Source of the DNA: Bacteroidales bacterium UBA1077
Lineage (GTDB): Bacteria > Bacteroidota > Bacteroidia > Bacteroidales > UBA932
Assembly (NCBI GenBank): GCA_002314195.1
Contig: DCCQ01000105.1
Span: forward strand, 1-13,658
Length of the DNA stretch: 13,658 nucleotides
Direction of reading: 5' to 3'
The position numbers and the translations under genes were made by a program. Numbering within the stretch: the stretch's first letter is position 1; each line of letters begins with the position of its first letter. This document shows positions 1 through 9,027 of the stretch, one piece after another. The notes beneath the pieces are model-generated. The model worked only from the letters and a program-made list of their open reading frames with translations. It had not been told where the DNA came from and made no database searches.

Positions 1-46
1 GACGTGCTTTATTAAATCAACAGTTTAACAACAATTTGTGTCAAAA

Positions 47-3000
47 ATGTTAAAATCAAAACTATTGAGGGCAGCCTCGCTGATCATGGTGGCTGTCGGT
101 TTGTTGGTTTTTGGAGGCACGACGGCATTCGCGCAGTCTAAGACTGTGACAGGTAAGGTCGTGGATGCCAATGGACCGGTCATCGGTGCATTTGTCATGG
201 AGCAAGGGACGAACACCGGAGCGTCAACTGATGCTGACGGTAAGTACAGCATCACGGTGTCTGGACCTAAAGCGGTGCTGGTCTATTCTTCGATCGGCTA
301 TGTCAAGGTTGAGCAACCTGTGGGAACAAACTCGGTGATCAATGTGACGCTGAAGGAGGATTCCGAACTTCTCGCTGACGCTGTCGTTGTCGGTTATGGC
401 AGCCAGCTCAAGGAATCCGTGACGGGTGCGATCTCGTCGGTAAAGGAGAAAGACATCAAGGCCCCTAACGCTGTCAGCATCGATGCTTCTCTTCAGGGAA
501 AGGTGGCCGGTCTTACCTTGAACATGGCTTCAGCGCAACCGGGCTCCGCAGTCTCGGCCAACATCCGTGGTGAGCTTTCGCCTAATGGATCCAACTCTCC
601 ACTGTACGTCATTGATGGTGTTGTGATCAACTCAAACTCCAACAACGCCGAGAAAGGAGGGCCTTCCAGGCTGATTGACTATGCTGGAAGGAACAACGCC
701 AACCGTAGTCCGCTCGCTACTCTCAACCCTAACGACATCGCTTCCATTGATGTCCTTAAGGACGCTTCAGCCGCAGCCATTTACGGATCGGCGGCCGCGA
801 ACGGAGTCATACTCATCACTACCAAGAACGGTCAGGCTGGAAAGCCAAGGGTGACATATTCAGGTTCAGTCTCTGTACAGAAGTCAGGAAAATACTACGA
901 ACCTCTGGATTCCCAGGCCATGATGGAGCAGCAGAATCTTAAACTTAAGGAAAACTGGCTCTATCAGAACAAGTATTTTCCTTACGGTGAGACAGCCGCG
1001 CCGTCGTCAGGTTGGCCGGTGAACTACACCCCTGAGGAAATCGCTCAGAACACAAAGACTTACCATCATCTTGACGACATCTTCAGGACCGGTGTCATTC
1101 ATGACCATAACGTGTCAATCTCTGGCGGTACAGAGAGGTTCCGGGTATACTCATCATTCAACTACTATGACAACACCTCTGTTCTGAAGGGTTCTGACTT
1201 GAACAGAATCAGTGGCCGTGTTAATTTTGACGCCGACATAACCAAGTGGTTGAAGTTGAATGTGAATGCCATGTACACTCAGAACAAGGCCAACAACCCT
1301 TCCGGTGGACATTGGCGTGAGAACGCGAATGAGGCGAACATGTCCAACTCGGCGATCTATTTCGCACCTTACCTCAGTCTTAAGGATGAGAACGGCAAAC
1401 TCAACGCTCCTGTCTATGGCAACTCAAACAATCCTCTTGCCTACCTTCTTATCAAGGATTGGTCTGTCACAAACAGACTTATGTTCACTCCGAAACTTGA
1501 GGCCGAAATCACTCCTTGGCTTAAACTAACGGCTCAGTTCGGATATGATCAGACCGCTGACAAGAGGGAACTGTTCGCTCCGACCGAGGCAAAACTTGCC
1601 CAGCAGATTCAAGACAACTATGGCGGATTCTCCAACGGTTACAACAAGAATATTTCCTCCGAGGAATATCTTACATTCGACAAAAAGTTCGGGAAGCACT
1701 CTCTCAACGTTGTCGCCGGTACAGGTTACTATACTGTCGAGGGAACAAGTTACGGCTTCACAGTGTTCAACATACCTACGGACGCGCTTGAGAACTATGC
1801 GTTGCAGTTGTCTTCAGACACTGACGATGTCATTTACAAATCGAGGAAGTTCGGCTTCAAGAAACTTTCCTTCTTCGCTCGCGCGAACTATTCATTCGAT
1901 GACAAATATGTTCTTGGACTCACTCTCCGTCGTGACGGCTCGTCCGTGTTCGCCGCCAATCACAAGTGGGGTACTTTCCCTGGGATTTCGGCTGCATGGA
2001 ACATCTCGAACGAGAACTTCATGAAGAATGTGGATTGGGTGGATTTCCTTAAACTCCGTGCCGGAGTCGGTACTTCAGGCAACGAGTCCATCCTCACTTC
2101 CAATTATTACACTTTGACAACCTACGGCTCGGCCAACAGCGGTGGTTTCTACTATTTCGGAGGCAAACTCACCAATGGCATCTATCAGCTTCAAAAAGGC
2201 AATAAGGACCTTAAGTGGGAGACTGATGTGACATTTAACGCCGGTGTCGATTACACTCTCCTTGGAGGCAGACTCTCAGGTAGCGTTGACTGGTACATTC
2301 GCCAGGCCAAGGATCTGCTTGACTTTTCGCTTCTTCCAATCAACGATGTGATGAACAAGCAGGCAAAGAACATAGGTGCCACAAGGTCATCTGGTATTGA
2401 ACTCGCGATTCGCGGAACTATGGTTCAAACCCGTGACATCGACTGGTCCGGCTACTTCAACATCAGCCATAACAAGTCAAGATGGGTGGAAAGAAATCCT
2501 GATGTCGCATTGTACCCATGGCAGAGTGAAACGGATGATCTTAACGCACTTTTCGGATGGAAGACGGCCGGAATCTTCAAGGACCCGGAGGAAATCAAGA
2601 ACTGGACGTCAAACGGACAGGTTCTCCAACCTAAGGCTATGGTGGGAAACCTTAAATATGTCGATCAGAACGGTGATGGAAAGATGGATGCCGACGACAT
2701 CGTTTATCTTGGCACTTCGGCACCTTTCGCCGTGTTCGGTATAGGAACAAGTTTCCGCTATAAGAACTGGACTCTTGACATTGATGGCTATGGCCGCCTG
2801 TTCCAGAAAAGAAAATATTCTTGGGGGTACTCATCTTGTTCTACCGATAAGGGTCTTAACACCACTACCAGGGTCTATGACAGATGGTCAACCTATAATC
2901 CTGACGGATTCCTTACCGGGGTGGCTCCTGACGAGACAGCGAATGCCAACACTTCCGGCTACAACGACTACACTCTCAAGAACACCCATTTCCTTCGCCT

Positions 3001-3199
3001 TAAGAACATCAGGGTGACCTATAATCTTCCGGAGAAGATCCTGAACGGAGTCAAGATCAATTCGGCCTCGGTCTATCTTGATTTGCAGAACTCCGTCCTG
3101 TTCACTAATTATGAGGGACTTGATCCTGAGATGGAGCAGAACTCGTCTCCTATTCCTATTCCTATCATCGGAGTGTTTGGTATGAATGTTTCTTTTTAA
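47..3199 (+). CDS. SusC/RagA-family TonB-dependent outer-membrane transporter
   Basis: This is a 1050-aa outer-membrane barrel that, with its SusD partner, should import oligosaccharides using TonB energy. A signal peptide occupies residues 1-29, with the cut predicted at AFA|Q. A carboxypeptidase-regulatory-like domain (about 31-107, starting TVTGKVVDANG) is followed by a TonB-box/SusC signature ADAVVVGYGSQLKESVTG at about 110. The plug runs to about 262 (YVIDGVVINS; SIDVLKDASAAAIYGSAAAN; ILITTKNG), and the rest is the beta-barrel, ending in the outer-membrane-type FGMNVSF. A calcium-loop-like segment DQNGDGKMDADD lies at 873-884, as is common in this family. Length is normal. The ATG at 47 is preferred over an in-frame GTG at 38 because it gives a compact signal peptide beginning MLKSKLL; neither start has a clear Shine-Dalgarno sequence. 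Only 46 bp precede it, with no promoter match, so the promoter or an upstream gene lies outside the window. The substrate cannot be told from the sequence. Confidence 0.96.
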   Translation: MLKSKLLRAASLIMVAVGLLVFGGTTAFAQSKTVTGKVVDANGPVIGAFVMEQGTNTGASTDADGKYSITVSGPKAVLVYSSIGYVKVEQPVGTNSVINVTLKEDSELLADAVVVGYGSQLKESVTGAISSVKEKDIKAPNAVSIDASLQGKVAGLTLNMASAQPGSAVSANIRGELSPNGSNSPLYVIDGVVINSNSNNAEKGGPSRLIDYAGRNNANRSPLATLNPNDIASIDVLKDASAAAIYGSAAANGVILITTKNGQAGKPRVTYSGSVSVQKSGKYYEPLDSQAMMEQQNLKLKENWLYQNKYFPYGETAAPSSGWPVNYTPEEIAQNTKTYHHLDDIFRTGVIHDHNVSISGGTERFRVYSSFNYYDNTSVLKGSDLNRISGRVNFDADITKWLKLNVNAMYTQNKANNPSGGHWRENANEANMSNSAIYFAPYLSLKDENGKLNAPVYGNSNNPLAYLLIKDWSVTNRLMFTPKLEAEITPWLKLTAQFGYDQTADKRELFAPTEAKLAQQIQDNYGGFSNGYNKNISSEEYLTFDKKFGKHSLNVVAGTGYYTVEGTSYGFTVFNIPTDALENYALQLSSDTDDVIYKSRKFGFKKLSFFARANYSFDDKYVLGLTLRRDGSSVFAANHKWGTFPGISAAWNISNENFMKNVDWVDFLKLRAGVGTSGNESILTSNYYTLTTYGSANSGGFYYFGGKLTNGIYQLQKGNKDLKWETDVTFNAGVDYTLLGGRLSGSVDWYIRQAKDLLDFSLLPINDVMNKQAKNIGATRSSGIELAIRGTMVQTRDIDWSGYFNISHNKSRWVERNPDVALYPWQSETDDLNALFGWKTAGIFKDPEEIKNWTSNGQVLQPKAMVGNLKYVDQNGDGKMDADDIVYLGTSAPFAVFGIGTSFRYKNWTLDIDGYGRLFQKRKYSWGYSSCSTDKGLNTTTRVYDRWSTYNPDGFLTGVAPDETANANTSGYNDYTLKNTHFLRLKNIRVTYNLPEKILNGVKINSASVYLDLQNSVLFTNYEGLDPEMEQNSSPIPIPIIGVFGMNVSF

Positions 3200-3220
3200 T
3201 ACAAAATAATATTCCAGAAA

Positions 3221-4780
3221 ATGAAAAAGATTATTATAGGATTTCTTTTCGCCGTGGCTGTGGCCGTGGGCTTGTCTTCATGTGATTTGGACGCTGTGGT
3301 GTATTCCGAGATGACTGAGGTCAACTACCCGAAGACAGAAGCTGACGCGCAGAGCCTTCTCGACGGAATGTATGGTTACCTCAAAACCAACTCGGGCTCC
3401 GTCAACATGTCTTCCACCGCCAACACTGGTTGGGGGTGGCCGTATTGGTCAATCGGGCAAATCGGCTACTATGGTTTCAACATGTACACCACGGATGAGT
3501 GTCGCAGTGGCGCCAAGGGAACAAACGACATCTCTGACTTCAGATGGGGGCTTAACTCTCAGGACTGGATGCAGACGTTCCAGATCATCAAGAACGCTTC
3601 GCGTCTGACTCAGATCATCTATGCGATCGAGAACACTCCGGGAATCACCGAGGCCAGGAAGAACCAGATGGTAGCCGAGGCCAAAGCTCTCAGGGGTATC
3701 ACAATGTACGTGTTCCATGACCTTTTCGGAACTTTCCACGTGACACTTGATCCTAAGGAACTGGACAACATCACTTATCAGGAGAGACCTTCAGAGGAAG
3801 AGTACTACGGCTGGATGGTGAAAGATTTCACTGAAGCGATCCCTTATCTTTATGACATGACCAACGGAACAGCCAACTGGGGACGTATCAATAAGGCGAC
3901 CGCTTACATGTTCCTCTCAAAACTGGCCATGCGCAAGGGAGATTACTCAGCCGCCAAGGGCTATCTTGAAGAAATTGTGAAGATGGGATGTTATCATCTG
4001 GCCGAGGATTATTTCGCCCCGTTCTCCGAGGAGGGCGAAGAGGATGCAGAGAACATCTATTGCATTCCTTCAGGAACCAAGGGTGACAATGAGTTCTATT
4101 TCTACATGACTCCTGGCAACTGCCAGGCTATGCTGAACGTGAACAAGAAACATACCGGCGGCACAGGTACATTCGTCACGACTCACTACTGGGGCGGCGC
4201 ACGTCCTACATGGGAACTTTATGACGCTTTCGAGGAGGAAGACATCCGTCGTGGCGGTTTGTCACCCAGCTTCTTGTCGTTGGACAAAGATGCCGATGGC
4301 AACTACATCACCTACACCAGGGAAAATCCTGGTTCTTCAGTTCTTCAGTACGGTTGCAATGGCTGCAAGTATTTCTATTCTCAGGACAGGGCTTACTCAG
4401 GAAACCTTCATGCTGTGATGTTCAGGTACGCTGACGTTCTGATGATGCTTGCCGAATGCGATGTCAAGATCAACAACGCTGTGACCAAGAATGCTGTCGA
4501 TCTTGTCAAGCAGATTGCGGGACGTGCCGGAACGGAGATCCCTGAGGAAGCCACCAAGAGTGTGGATGCGTTCATGAAGTACTTCAAACAGGAGCGTTTC
4601 CGTGAATTCTATCTTGAAGGATGGCGCCGGGATGACCTTCTCCGTTGGGGGGATTTTGTAGAGACGGCCCGCAAGAGGAATCCAAGCGCGAGCGACATGA
4701 ACAAACTTATGCCTATTCCGGCACGCATCATAAACGAATCGCGTGACATAATCAAACAGAATCCGGGATATTTTGACTAA
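3221..4780 (+). CDS. SusD/RagB-family surface glycan-binding lipoprotein
   Basis: This 519-aa partner of the preceding transporter should sit as a lid over the barrel and capture the glycan at the cell surface. The N-terminus MKKIIIGFLFAVAVAVGLSSC is a lipoprotein signal with the lipid-bearing cysteine at C21, followed by D22 and D24. Family motifs in order are AEAKALRGITMYVFHDLFG (about 153-170), RINKATAYMFLSKLAM (222-237, TPR-like helix), MFRYADVLMMLAEC (400-413), QERFREFYLEGWRRDD (457-472), and the C-terminal LMPIPARIINES followed by KQNPGY (497-517). All are typical of SusD_N and SusD_RagB and no part is missing. It lies 21 bp behind the SusC gene and is surely cotranscribed with it. An aromatic-rich stretch (about 71-89, with several W and Y) may contribute to the binding face, but that is inference. 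The ligand is unknown. Confidence 0.96.
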   Translation: MKKIIIGFLFAVAVAVGLSSCDLDAVVYSEMTEVNYPKTEADAQSLLDGMYGYLKTNSGSVNMSSTANTGWGWPYWSIGQIGYYGFNMYTTDECRSGAKGTNDISDFRWGLNSQDWMQTFQIIKNASRLTQIIYAIENTPGITEARKNQMVAEAKALRGITMYVFHDLFGTFHVTLDPKELDNITYQERPSEEEYYGWMVKDFTEAIPYLYDMTNGTANWGRINKATAYMFLSKLAMRKGDYSAAKGYLEEIVKMGCYHLAEDYFAPFSEEGEEDAENIYCIPSGTKGDNEFYFYMTPGNCQAMLNVNKKHTGGTGTFVTTHYWGGARPTWELYDAFEEEDIRRGGLSPSFLSLDKDADGNYITYTRENPGSSVLQYGCNGCKYFYSQDRAYSGNLHAVMFRYADVLMMLAECDVKINNAVTKNAVDLVKQIAGRAGTEIPEEATKSVDAFMKYFKQERFREFYLEGWRRDDLLRWGDFVETARKRNPSASDMNKLMPIPARIINESRDIIKQNPGYFD

Positions 4781-4795
4781 TGGCAGGTTTATTAT

Positions 4796-4845
4796 GGAGG
4801 AGCGGGGATGGAGACACCATTCTCGCTCATCCTGATTTGGTTTTT
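4796..4845 (+). terminator. Hairpin with T run after the susD-like gene (likely attenuator or partial terminator)
   Basis: The arms GAGCGGGGATGG (4800-4811) and CCATTCTCGCTC (4817-4828) pair over 12 bp, including two G-U pairs, around a 5-nt loop AGACA. After one G-A mismatch, three more pairs extend the stem to 4796-4832. A T run (TTTTT, 4841-4845) lies 8 nt past the stem, which is longer than ideal for an intrinsic terminator. Partial termination or 3'-end protection of the susCD part of the transcript is therefore more likely than a full stop. Such an arrangement would let the transporter genes be expressed above the downstream genes. Confidence 0.6.
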
Positions 4846-4865
4846 GAGACTGAACGAGATATATA

Positions 4866-4870
4866 AAGGA
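4866..4870 (+). promoter_or_regulatory. Ribosome binding site of the beta-helix gene
   Basis: AAGGA lies 7 nt before the ATG at 4878. It is the best Shine-Dalgarno sequence in the window, where most starts have weak or no such sequence, and it supports this start. It fits a gene that begins a separate translational block after the intergenic hairpin. Confidence 0.55.
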
Positions 4871-4877
4871 TATCATT

Positions 4878-5963
4878 ATGAGACAATCTGTTTTGGCCAC
4901 AGCCATCGTGGCTTTGGCAATATTCACAAGTGGAACGGTTCAGGCGTGTAAAGGAAACGCGGAGACTGATTCGTATGTCTCCGGTCGGTTCATTGTGGCC
5001 ACAGAGCACGGAGTCCCTTGCGATGGCAGGACTGATGCTTCAGAAGCCATTCAGAGGCTTATTGTTGACAATCCGAACAAGACGATATTTTTCCCTGACG
5101 GGGTTTACATGATCTCCCGTCCTATAGACACACCTGCCGAGCCGACAAAAAGTGTTTCTTTGGTTTTGGGCAATTATGCTGTGTTCAAGGCGACAGAGTC
5201 GTGGACTGAGGGAGAGGCAATTGTACGTTTGGGTGCCATTGAAAAAGCTAATAACATTAATGTCAACGGAAGCAACTATGGCATCTATGGGGGTATTATC
5301 GATGGCTCCGGTGTCGCTGACGGCATATCAATCGACGGAGGAAGGGAAACGAAGATCGAGAATGTGTCCATCAAACATGTCAGAGTCGGAGTCCACATCA
5401 AACACGGTGCGAACAATGGTTCGTCCGACGCTGATGTCAGCGATGTGAACATCACCGGCAACGGGAAGGTCAATTCTATAGGATTGCTTGTCGAAGGTTA
5501 TGACAACACGTTCACGAACATGCGTATCGCGGATGTCCACATCGGCGTTCACTTGAAAACAGGAGGCAACAGCCTGCGTAACATCCATCCTCTTTACATA
5601 TTCGGAAAGGATCAGGTTTATGACAGCAGCTGTGGTTTTGCGATCGCATCTGAGAACAATTTCCTGAATTATTGTTACAGCGACCAGTTCGCCACCGGGT
5701 TCAGGATTGGCAAGGGACTTCACGTGAATCTTACCGATTGCTTCTGCTGGTGGTACAGCGGAAAAGTTCCTTTCCAGACCGCCATTGAGTGTGAGGGCAC
5801 GCTGGAGTCGATGATCACAGGCCTGCGTGTCGGCTTTCATAAAGACTGTCCGGCACTGACGCTCCTTAAAGCGGAGAAAGGTGGCAAAGGCCAAATAACG
5901 AATTTTATCATGCCGGAAAACAAATATACCGCAGAGGATGTTTCCGCTTTTTATATCAAGTAG
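4878..5963 (+). CDS. Exported right-handed beta-helix protein, pectate-lyase-superfamily-like
   Basis: A 361-aa exported protein predicted to fold as a parallel beta-helix. The signal peptide covers about residues 1-23 (SGTVQA|C). C24 could be a lipidated cysteine, but Q22 makes the lipobox poor, so a periplasmic or secreted form is equally possible. Residues 44-80 match the start of the Pectate_lyase_3 / GH28-related family: HGVPCDGRTDASEAIQ, then IFFPDGVYMIS. Short helix rungs follow (YGIYGGIIDGSG, ISIDGG, IENVSIKHVRVGVHIKHG, NSIGLLVEGYDNTFTNMRI). Related proteins cleave or bind polysaccharides. The GH28 catalytic pattern (NTD, then a paired D, then GHG) is not seen, so it should not be called a polygalacturonase. 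It could be a lyase, a hydrolase of an unnamed family, a sugar-binding protein or a non-catalytic scaffold. It contains eight cysteines in its exported part. It ends 6 bp before the next start and so heads a tight five-gene block. Confidence 0.8.
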   Translation: MRQSVLATAIVALAIFTSGTVQACKGNAETDSYVSGRFIVATEHGVPCDGRTDASEAIQRLIVDNPNKTIFFPDGVYMISRPIDTPAEPTKSVSLVLGNYAVFKATESWTEGEAIVRLGAIEKANNINVNGSNYGIYGGIIDGSGVADGISIDGGRETKIENVSIKHVRVGVHIKHGANNGSSDADVSDVNITGNGKVNSIGLLVEGYDNTFTNMRIADVHIGVHLKTGGNSLRNIHPLYIFGKDQVYDSSCGFAIASENNFLNYCYSDQFATGFRIGKGLHVNLTDCFCWWYSGKVPFQTAIECEGTLESMITGLRVGFHKDCPALTLLKAEKGGKGQITNFIMPENKYTAEDVSAFYIK

Positions 5964-5969
5964 GATAAA

Positions 5970-8900
5970 ATGAGAAGAGTAATATCTATTGTCTCTTTAT
6001 TGTTCCTCTCTTTGTCCGCGCAGGCACAGAACGTGGACATGAAGGTTGTCAATGAGACTATACCGACCTATCGGGTCGGAGCTCCTGAGATTGACCCGAT
6101 TTTCTTTACCGGGAGGGTTTACCAAGGCGCCGAAGGCTACATCTATCCGTACTCTCTTTACGATGTGATGACGGACGTCGTTGAGGACAAGGACTATCAG
6201 ATCGTCAAACTTGGTAACAAGTACATTGAGATAGGAATATTGCCTCAGATCGGAGGAAGAATATTCCAGGCTGAGGATCTGACGGATAACTACCATTTCT
6301 TCTACACACAGACTGGCATAAAGCCTGCGCTTATCGGTATGCTTGGAGCGTGGCTGTCCGGTGGTGTCGAGTGGGACATACCGGATCACCACAGAGCCAG
6401 CAGCTACATGCTGGTGGACTGGACGACCGAAGAGCATCCTGACGGCAGCCGGACTGTCTGGGTCGGAGAAAGCGAGCTTCGCCACAGGCTGAAATGGTCT
6501 GTCGGGATAACCGTCTACCCGAACAGTTCAAGGGTAGAGGCTTCGATAAAAGTCATCAACCCGACACCTATGGTCCAGTCCATGCTTTACTGGGCTAATG
6601 TGTCAGTGCATTGTGACGAGCAGTACCAGGTCATCTTCCCGCCGGATGTTAAATTCGGTACAGACCACAGCAAGGTCTTCTTTACAGACTGGCCGAACGG
6701 ACCAGTCGTCAGAAACAGTGACAAGGTCGTGGATCTTTCCTGGTGGAAGAACTTTGATCAGAACTCTAGGTCGATTTTTGCCTGGGGCAGCCGCATGGGA
6801 TTTGTCGGAGGCTACGACTACGGCAAGGACGCCGGAACCGTCCATGTCGCCAACCGCTTCCAGGTCCCAGGCAAGAAGTTCTTCCTCTGGGGGAACAACC
6901 CTGCCGGAATGTTGTGGAACAAGATTCTGTCAGACAAGGACGGCCACTATCTGGAACTCATGGTCGGAGGCTATTCGGACAACCAGCCGGACTACAGCTG
7001 GCTGGCTCCCGGCGAAATCCGTGAGTTCAAACAGACTTGGTTCCCGGTGAAAGGAATCCAGGGCATAAAGAACGCCACAGAGTTCGCGGCAGTCAATCTT
7101 AAGAGTCTGGAGGACAGCAAATGGCTTTTGGGCTACAATGCGTCCATCGAGCTGAAAAACGCGAGGGTGATTCTTGCCGCTGGTGACAGAATCCTTTTGG
7201 ACAAGAGAATCGACATCAATCCGGACAAGTTCTTCCTTGAGACTGTCGAAATTCCTTCCGATGTGAAAAGAGAGGACCTGTACACAGCATTGGTCGATGC
7301 TGACGGCAAACTGATGGTGGATTACCGCCCGGTCAACTATGCGGACGAAGGGCAGGAGAAATCCGGGGAGGAACTGCCGAAAGTGATTGACGGGACAAAA
7401 CCAGTGTCTGAGTACAAGACGGTCGAGGAACTTTACCTTGCAGGTTTGCGTGTGGATCAGTTCAACAATGCCAGATTGGACTACATGGACTTCTACGATG
7501 AGGCTCTGAAGCGGGATCCTGATGACGCCAGGGTCAACATCGAAGTCGGCAAACATTACATAAGGCAGGCAGAGTGGGCCAAAGCCGAGGAACATCTTCT
7601 GAGAGCCAAGTCCCGATTGGAACACGATTATACCCGTGCGTTCAACACAGAGGCTGACTACTACCTCGGTTATGTTTATGCGATGACAGGCCGAAAGGTC
7701 GAGTCCGAAGAGAATCTTTGGGCTGCCACCTACACTCCGGCGTTCAAGCATCCGGCATATTACCAACTGTCAGTGGCGGCTGCGAGAGAGGGGGAATATT
7801 CGGAAGCCCTCCATCTGATTGATGAGTCGTTGCTTACAGGTGCCCATGACTTGCAGGCGCTTACAGTGAAGATGTACGTTCTCAGAAAGCTTGGCAGGAA
7901 TGATGAAGCCCGCAAGGTTTTCAATGAGATAAAGTCAATCGACCCTCTTGATTACTGGAGTGAATTCGAGAAGAGTATGTTGGACAACGGTTCCATGTCT
8001 TTTCTAGCATCGACAAGACCGAGAAGAAGCGAAGGCATGATCGCTGTGCAGGAACTTCTGGAGGTGGTCTGCAACTATATGGCGGTTGGCGCCGGAGAGG
8101 ATGCCCTGGCAGTCATTGACGAGGCTGTGAAGATTGGCGCTCCATTCTCGGACAGCCAGCTTGTGCACCTCTATCGTGCGTGCTTGCTTAAGGATGAAGA
8201 CGCCGCCAAGGCAGAAGTTCATCTTGCCTCCGGTTTGTCTTCTGTCGGGAATCATCCCCTCAGAATCGAAGAGACGGGGATGTTTGACCGTCTTGCCGCA
8301 TTATGCCCTGAGAATGCTGTTGTCCACTACTTGTACGGCAATCTTCTCTACTACATAGGCCAGAAAGAAAATGGATTGGCACAGTGGCGGATGGCCGCTG
8401 ACCTTGATCCTTCGTCAGCTCTTGCCTGCAGGAACGTGGGCTTTGGAGAGGGCCAGAAGGGTAACTACGAGGAGGCTCTGAAGTACTATGACAAGGCAAT
8501 CAAGAACAATCCGGACGATCCTCTGCTGTTTGCTGAGTCCGACAAAATCTGCGAGAAAGCCGGAGTCCCGGCCGTCCAGCGTCAGAAACGTCTGGAAGCC
8601 GGATTGAAGACTGTCATGAAGTACGATGACGCAGTGATCCGTCTTCTTAAAGTCTACAACGAGACCGGCAACTGGAACAAGGCGATCAAAATCATGGATT
8701 CAAGGCATTTTCATCTGTGGGAAGGAGGCGGAGAGATTCACGACATCTATGTGATGTCCCACATCTTGAAGGGTAAGTCGCTTCTTGACAGGAAAGCTTA
8801 CAAGAAAGCCATGGAAGAATTCAGACTGGCGACGCTCTACCCGGATAACCTTGAGGTCCCGGCTCCGGCCAAGTCTGTCACAATCGAGGATGTCATCGCC

Positions 8901-9017
8901 GAGATGAGACAGGAACTTAACGATAATTATGCCAAGTTTGGAGATGAAGACTCCGCGTCAAAGGCGAAGAGCCTGGACGAACTTGAGAAATTGGTCAAGG
9001 AGATCAAAATGAAATAA
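5970..9017 (+). CDS. Exported DUF5107 domain protein with long TPR C-terminal half
   Basis: A 1015-aa two-part envelope protein. The signal peptide covers residues 1-19 (SAQA|Q), giving a soluble periplasmic form with no lipid cysteine. Residues about 35-370 match DUF5107, a family I place in the galactose-mutarotase-like fold. Marks are GGVEWDIPDHH (131-141), RFQVPGKKFFLWGNN (296-310), WNKILSDKDGHYLEL (316-330) and GGYSDNQPDYSWLAPGE (333-349). A beta-rich linker (about 370-470) leads to TPR-like helical pairs from about 485 to 960. The clearest are AEWAKAEEHLLRAKSRL, ADYYLGYVYAMTGRKVESEE, GNYEEALKYYDKAIKNNPDD and KAYKKAMEEFRLATLYPDN. DUF5107 has no activity that I can state; fold and context suggest carbohydrate binding or conversion, and the TPR part suggests a protein partner. 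AGGA (5962-5965) overlaps the previous stop and supports the start. The next gene begins 10 bp on. Confidence 0.88.
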   Translation: MRRVISIVSLLFLSLSAQAQNVDMKVVNETIPTYRVGAPEIDPIFFTGRVYQGAEGYIYPYSLYDVMTDVVEDKDYQIVKLGNKYIEIGILPQIGGRIFQAEDLTDNYHFFYTQTGIKPALIGMLGAWLSGGVEWDIPDHHRASSYMLVDWTTEEHPDGSRTVWVGESELRHRLKWSVGITVYPNSSRVEASIKVINPTPMVQSMLYWANVSVHCDEQYQVIFPPDVKFGTDHSKVFFTDWPNGPVVRNSDKVVDLSWWKNFDQNSRSIFAWGSRMGFVGGYDYGKDAGTVHVANRFQVPGKKFFLWGNNPAGMLWNKILSDKDGHYLELMVGGYSDNQPDYSWLAPGEIREFKQTWFPVKGIQGIKNATEFAAVNLKSLEDSKWLLGYNASIELKNARVILAAGDRILLDKRIDINPDKFFLETVEIPSDVKREDLYTALVDADGKLMVDYRPVNYADEGQEKSGEELPKVIDGTKPVSEYKTVEELYLAGLRVDQFNNARLDYMDFYDEALKRDPDDARVNIEVGKHYIRQAEWAKAEEHLLRAKSRLEHDYTRAFNTEADYYLGYVYAMTGRKVESEENLWAATYTPAFKHPAYYQLSVAAAREGEYSEALHLIDESLLTGAHDLQALTVKMYVLRKLGRNDEARKVFNEIKSIDPLDYWSEFEKSMLDNGSMSFLASTRPRRSEGMIAVQELLEVVCNYMAVGAGEDALAVIDEAVKIGAPFSDSQLVHLYRACLLKDEDAAKAEVHLASGLSSVGNHPLRIEETGMFDRLAALCPENAVVHYLYGNLLYYIGQKENGLAQWRMAADLDPSSALACRNVGFGEGQKGNYEEALKYYDKAIKNNPDDPLLFAESDKICEKAGVPAVQRQKRLEAGLKTVMKYDDAVIRLLKVYNETGNWNKAIKIMDSRHFHLWEGGGEIHDIYVMSHILKGKSLLDRKAYKKAMEEFRLATLYPDNLEVPAPAKSVTIEDVIAEMRQELNDNYAKFGDEDSASKAKSLDELEKLVKEIKMK

Positions 9018-9027
9018 TCAAAAGTTA

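Larger units (their letters stand above)
4781..4877 (+). other. 97-bp intergenic leader between susD-like and beta-helix genes
   Basis: This is the only gap above 25 bp between genes 1 and 7 of the locus, and it separates the transporter pair from the five-gene downstream block. It holds the hairpin described separately and the ribosome binding site of the next gene. There is no good match to the Bacteroides promoter pair: TTTG occurs at 4836 and 4843, but no TAnnTTTG follows at the right distance. Read-through from the susC promoter is therefore the simplest source of downstream transcript. Confidence 0.6.

Noticed and set aside
38..46. In-frame GTG start nine bases before the ATG of the SusC gene
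   Set aside because: It adds only three residues before the signal peptide and has no Shine-Dalgarno sequence; the ATG at 47 gives the standard signal peptide.
3149..3165. Hexamer CCTATT repeated nearly three times near the end of the SusC gene
   Set aside because: It encodes the PIPIP stretch common before the last strand of SusC proteins, is too short for slippage and would keep the frame anyway.
4835..4877. Possible promoter before the beta-helix gene (TTTG with a later TATATAAA or TATCATTA)
   Set aside because: No TAnnTTTG at the correct spacing; the -7 candidates have two or more mismatches in key positions.
4397..4927. 176-codon - strand frame spanning the end of the susD-like gene and the intergenic hairpin
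   Set aside because: Most of it is antisense to the well-conserved SusD C-terminus; no signal, domain or promoter was found.
4878..5963. Calling the beta-helix protein a GH28 polygalacturonase
   Set aside because: The GH28 catalytic residues are not visible; only the fold-level N-terminal motif is shared.
6930..7766. 278-codon open frame on the - strand inside the DUF5107-TPR gene
   Set aside because: It lies fully antisense to a gene with clear family motifs and has no recognisable domain or start context; long antisense frames arise from codon bias at this base composition.
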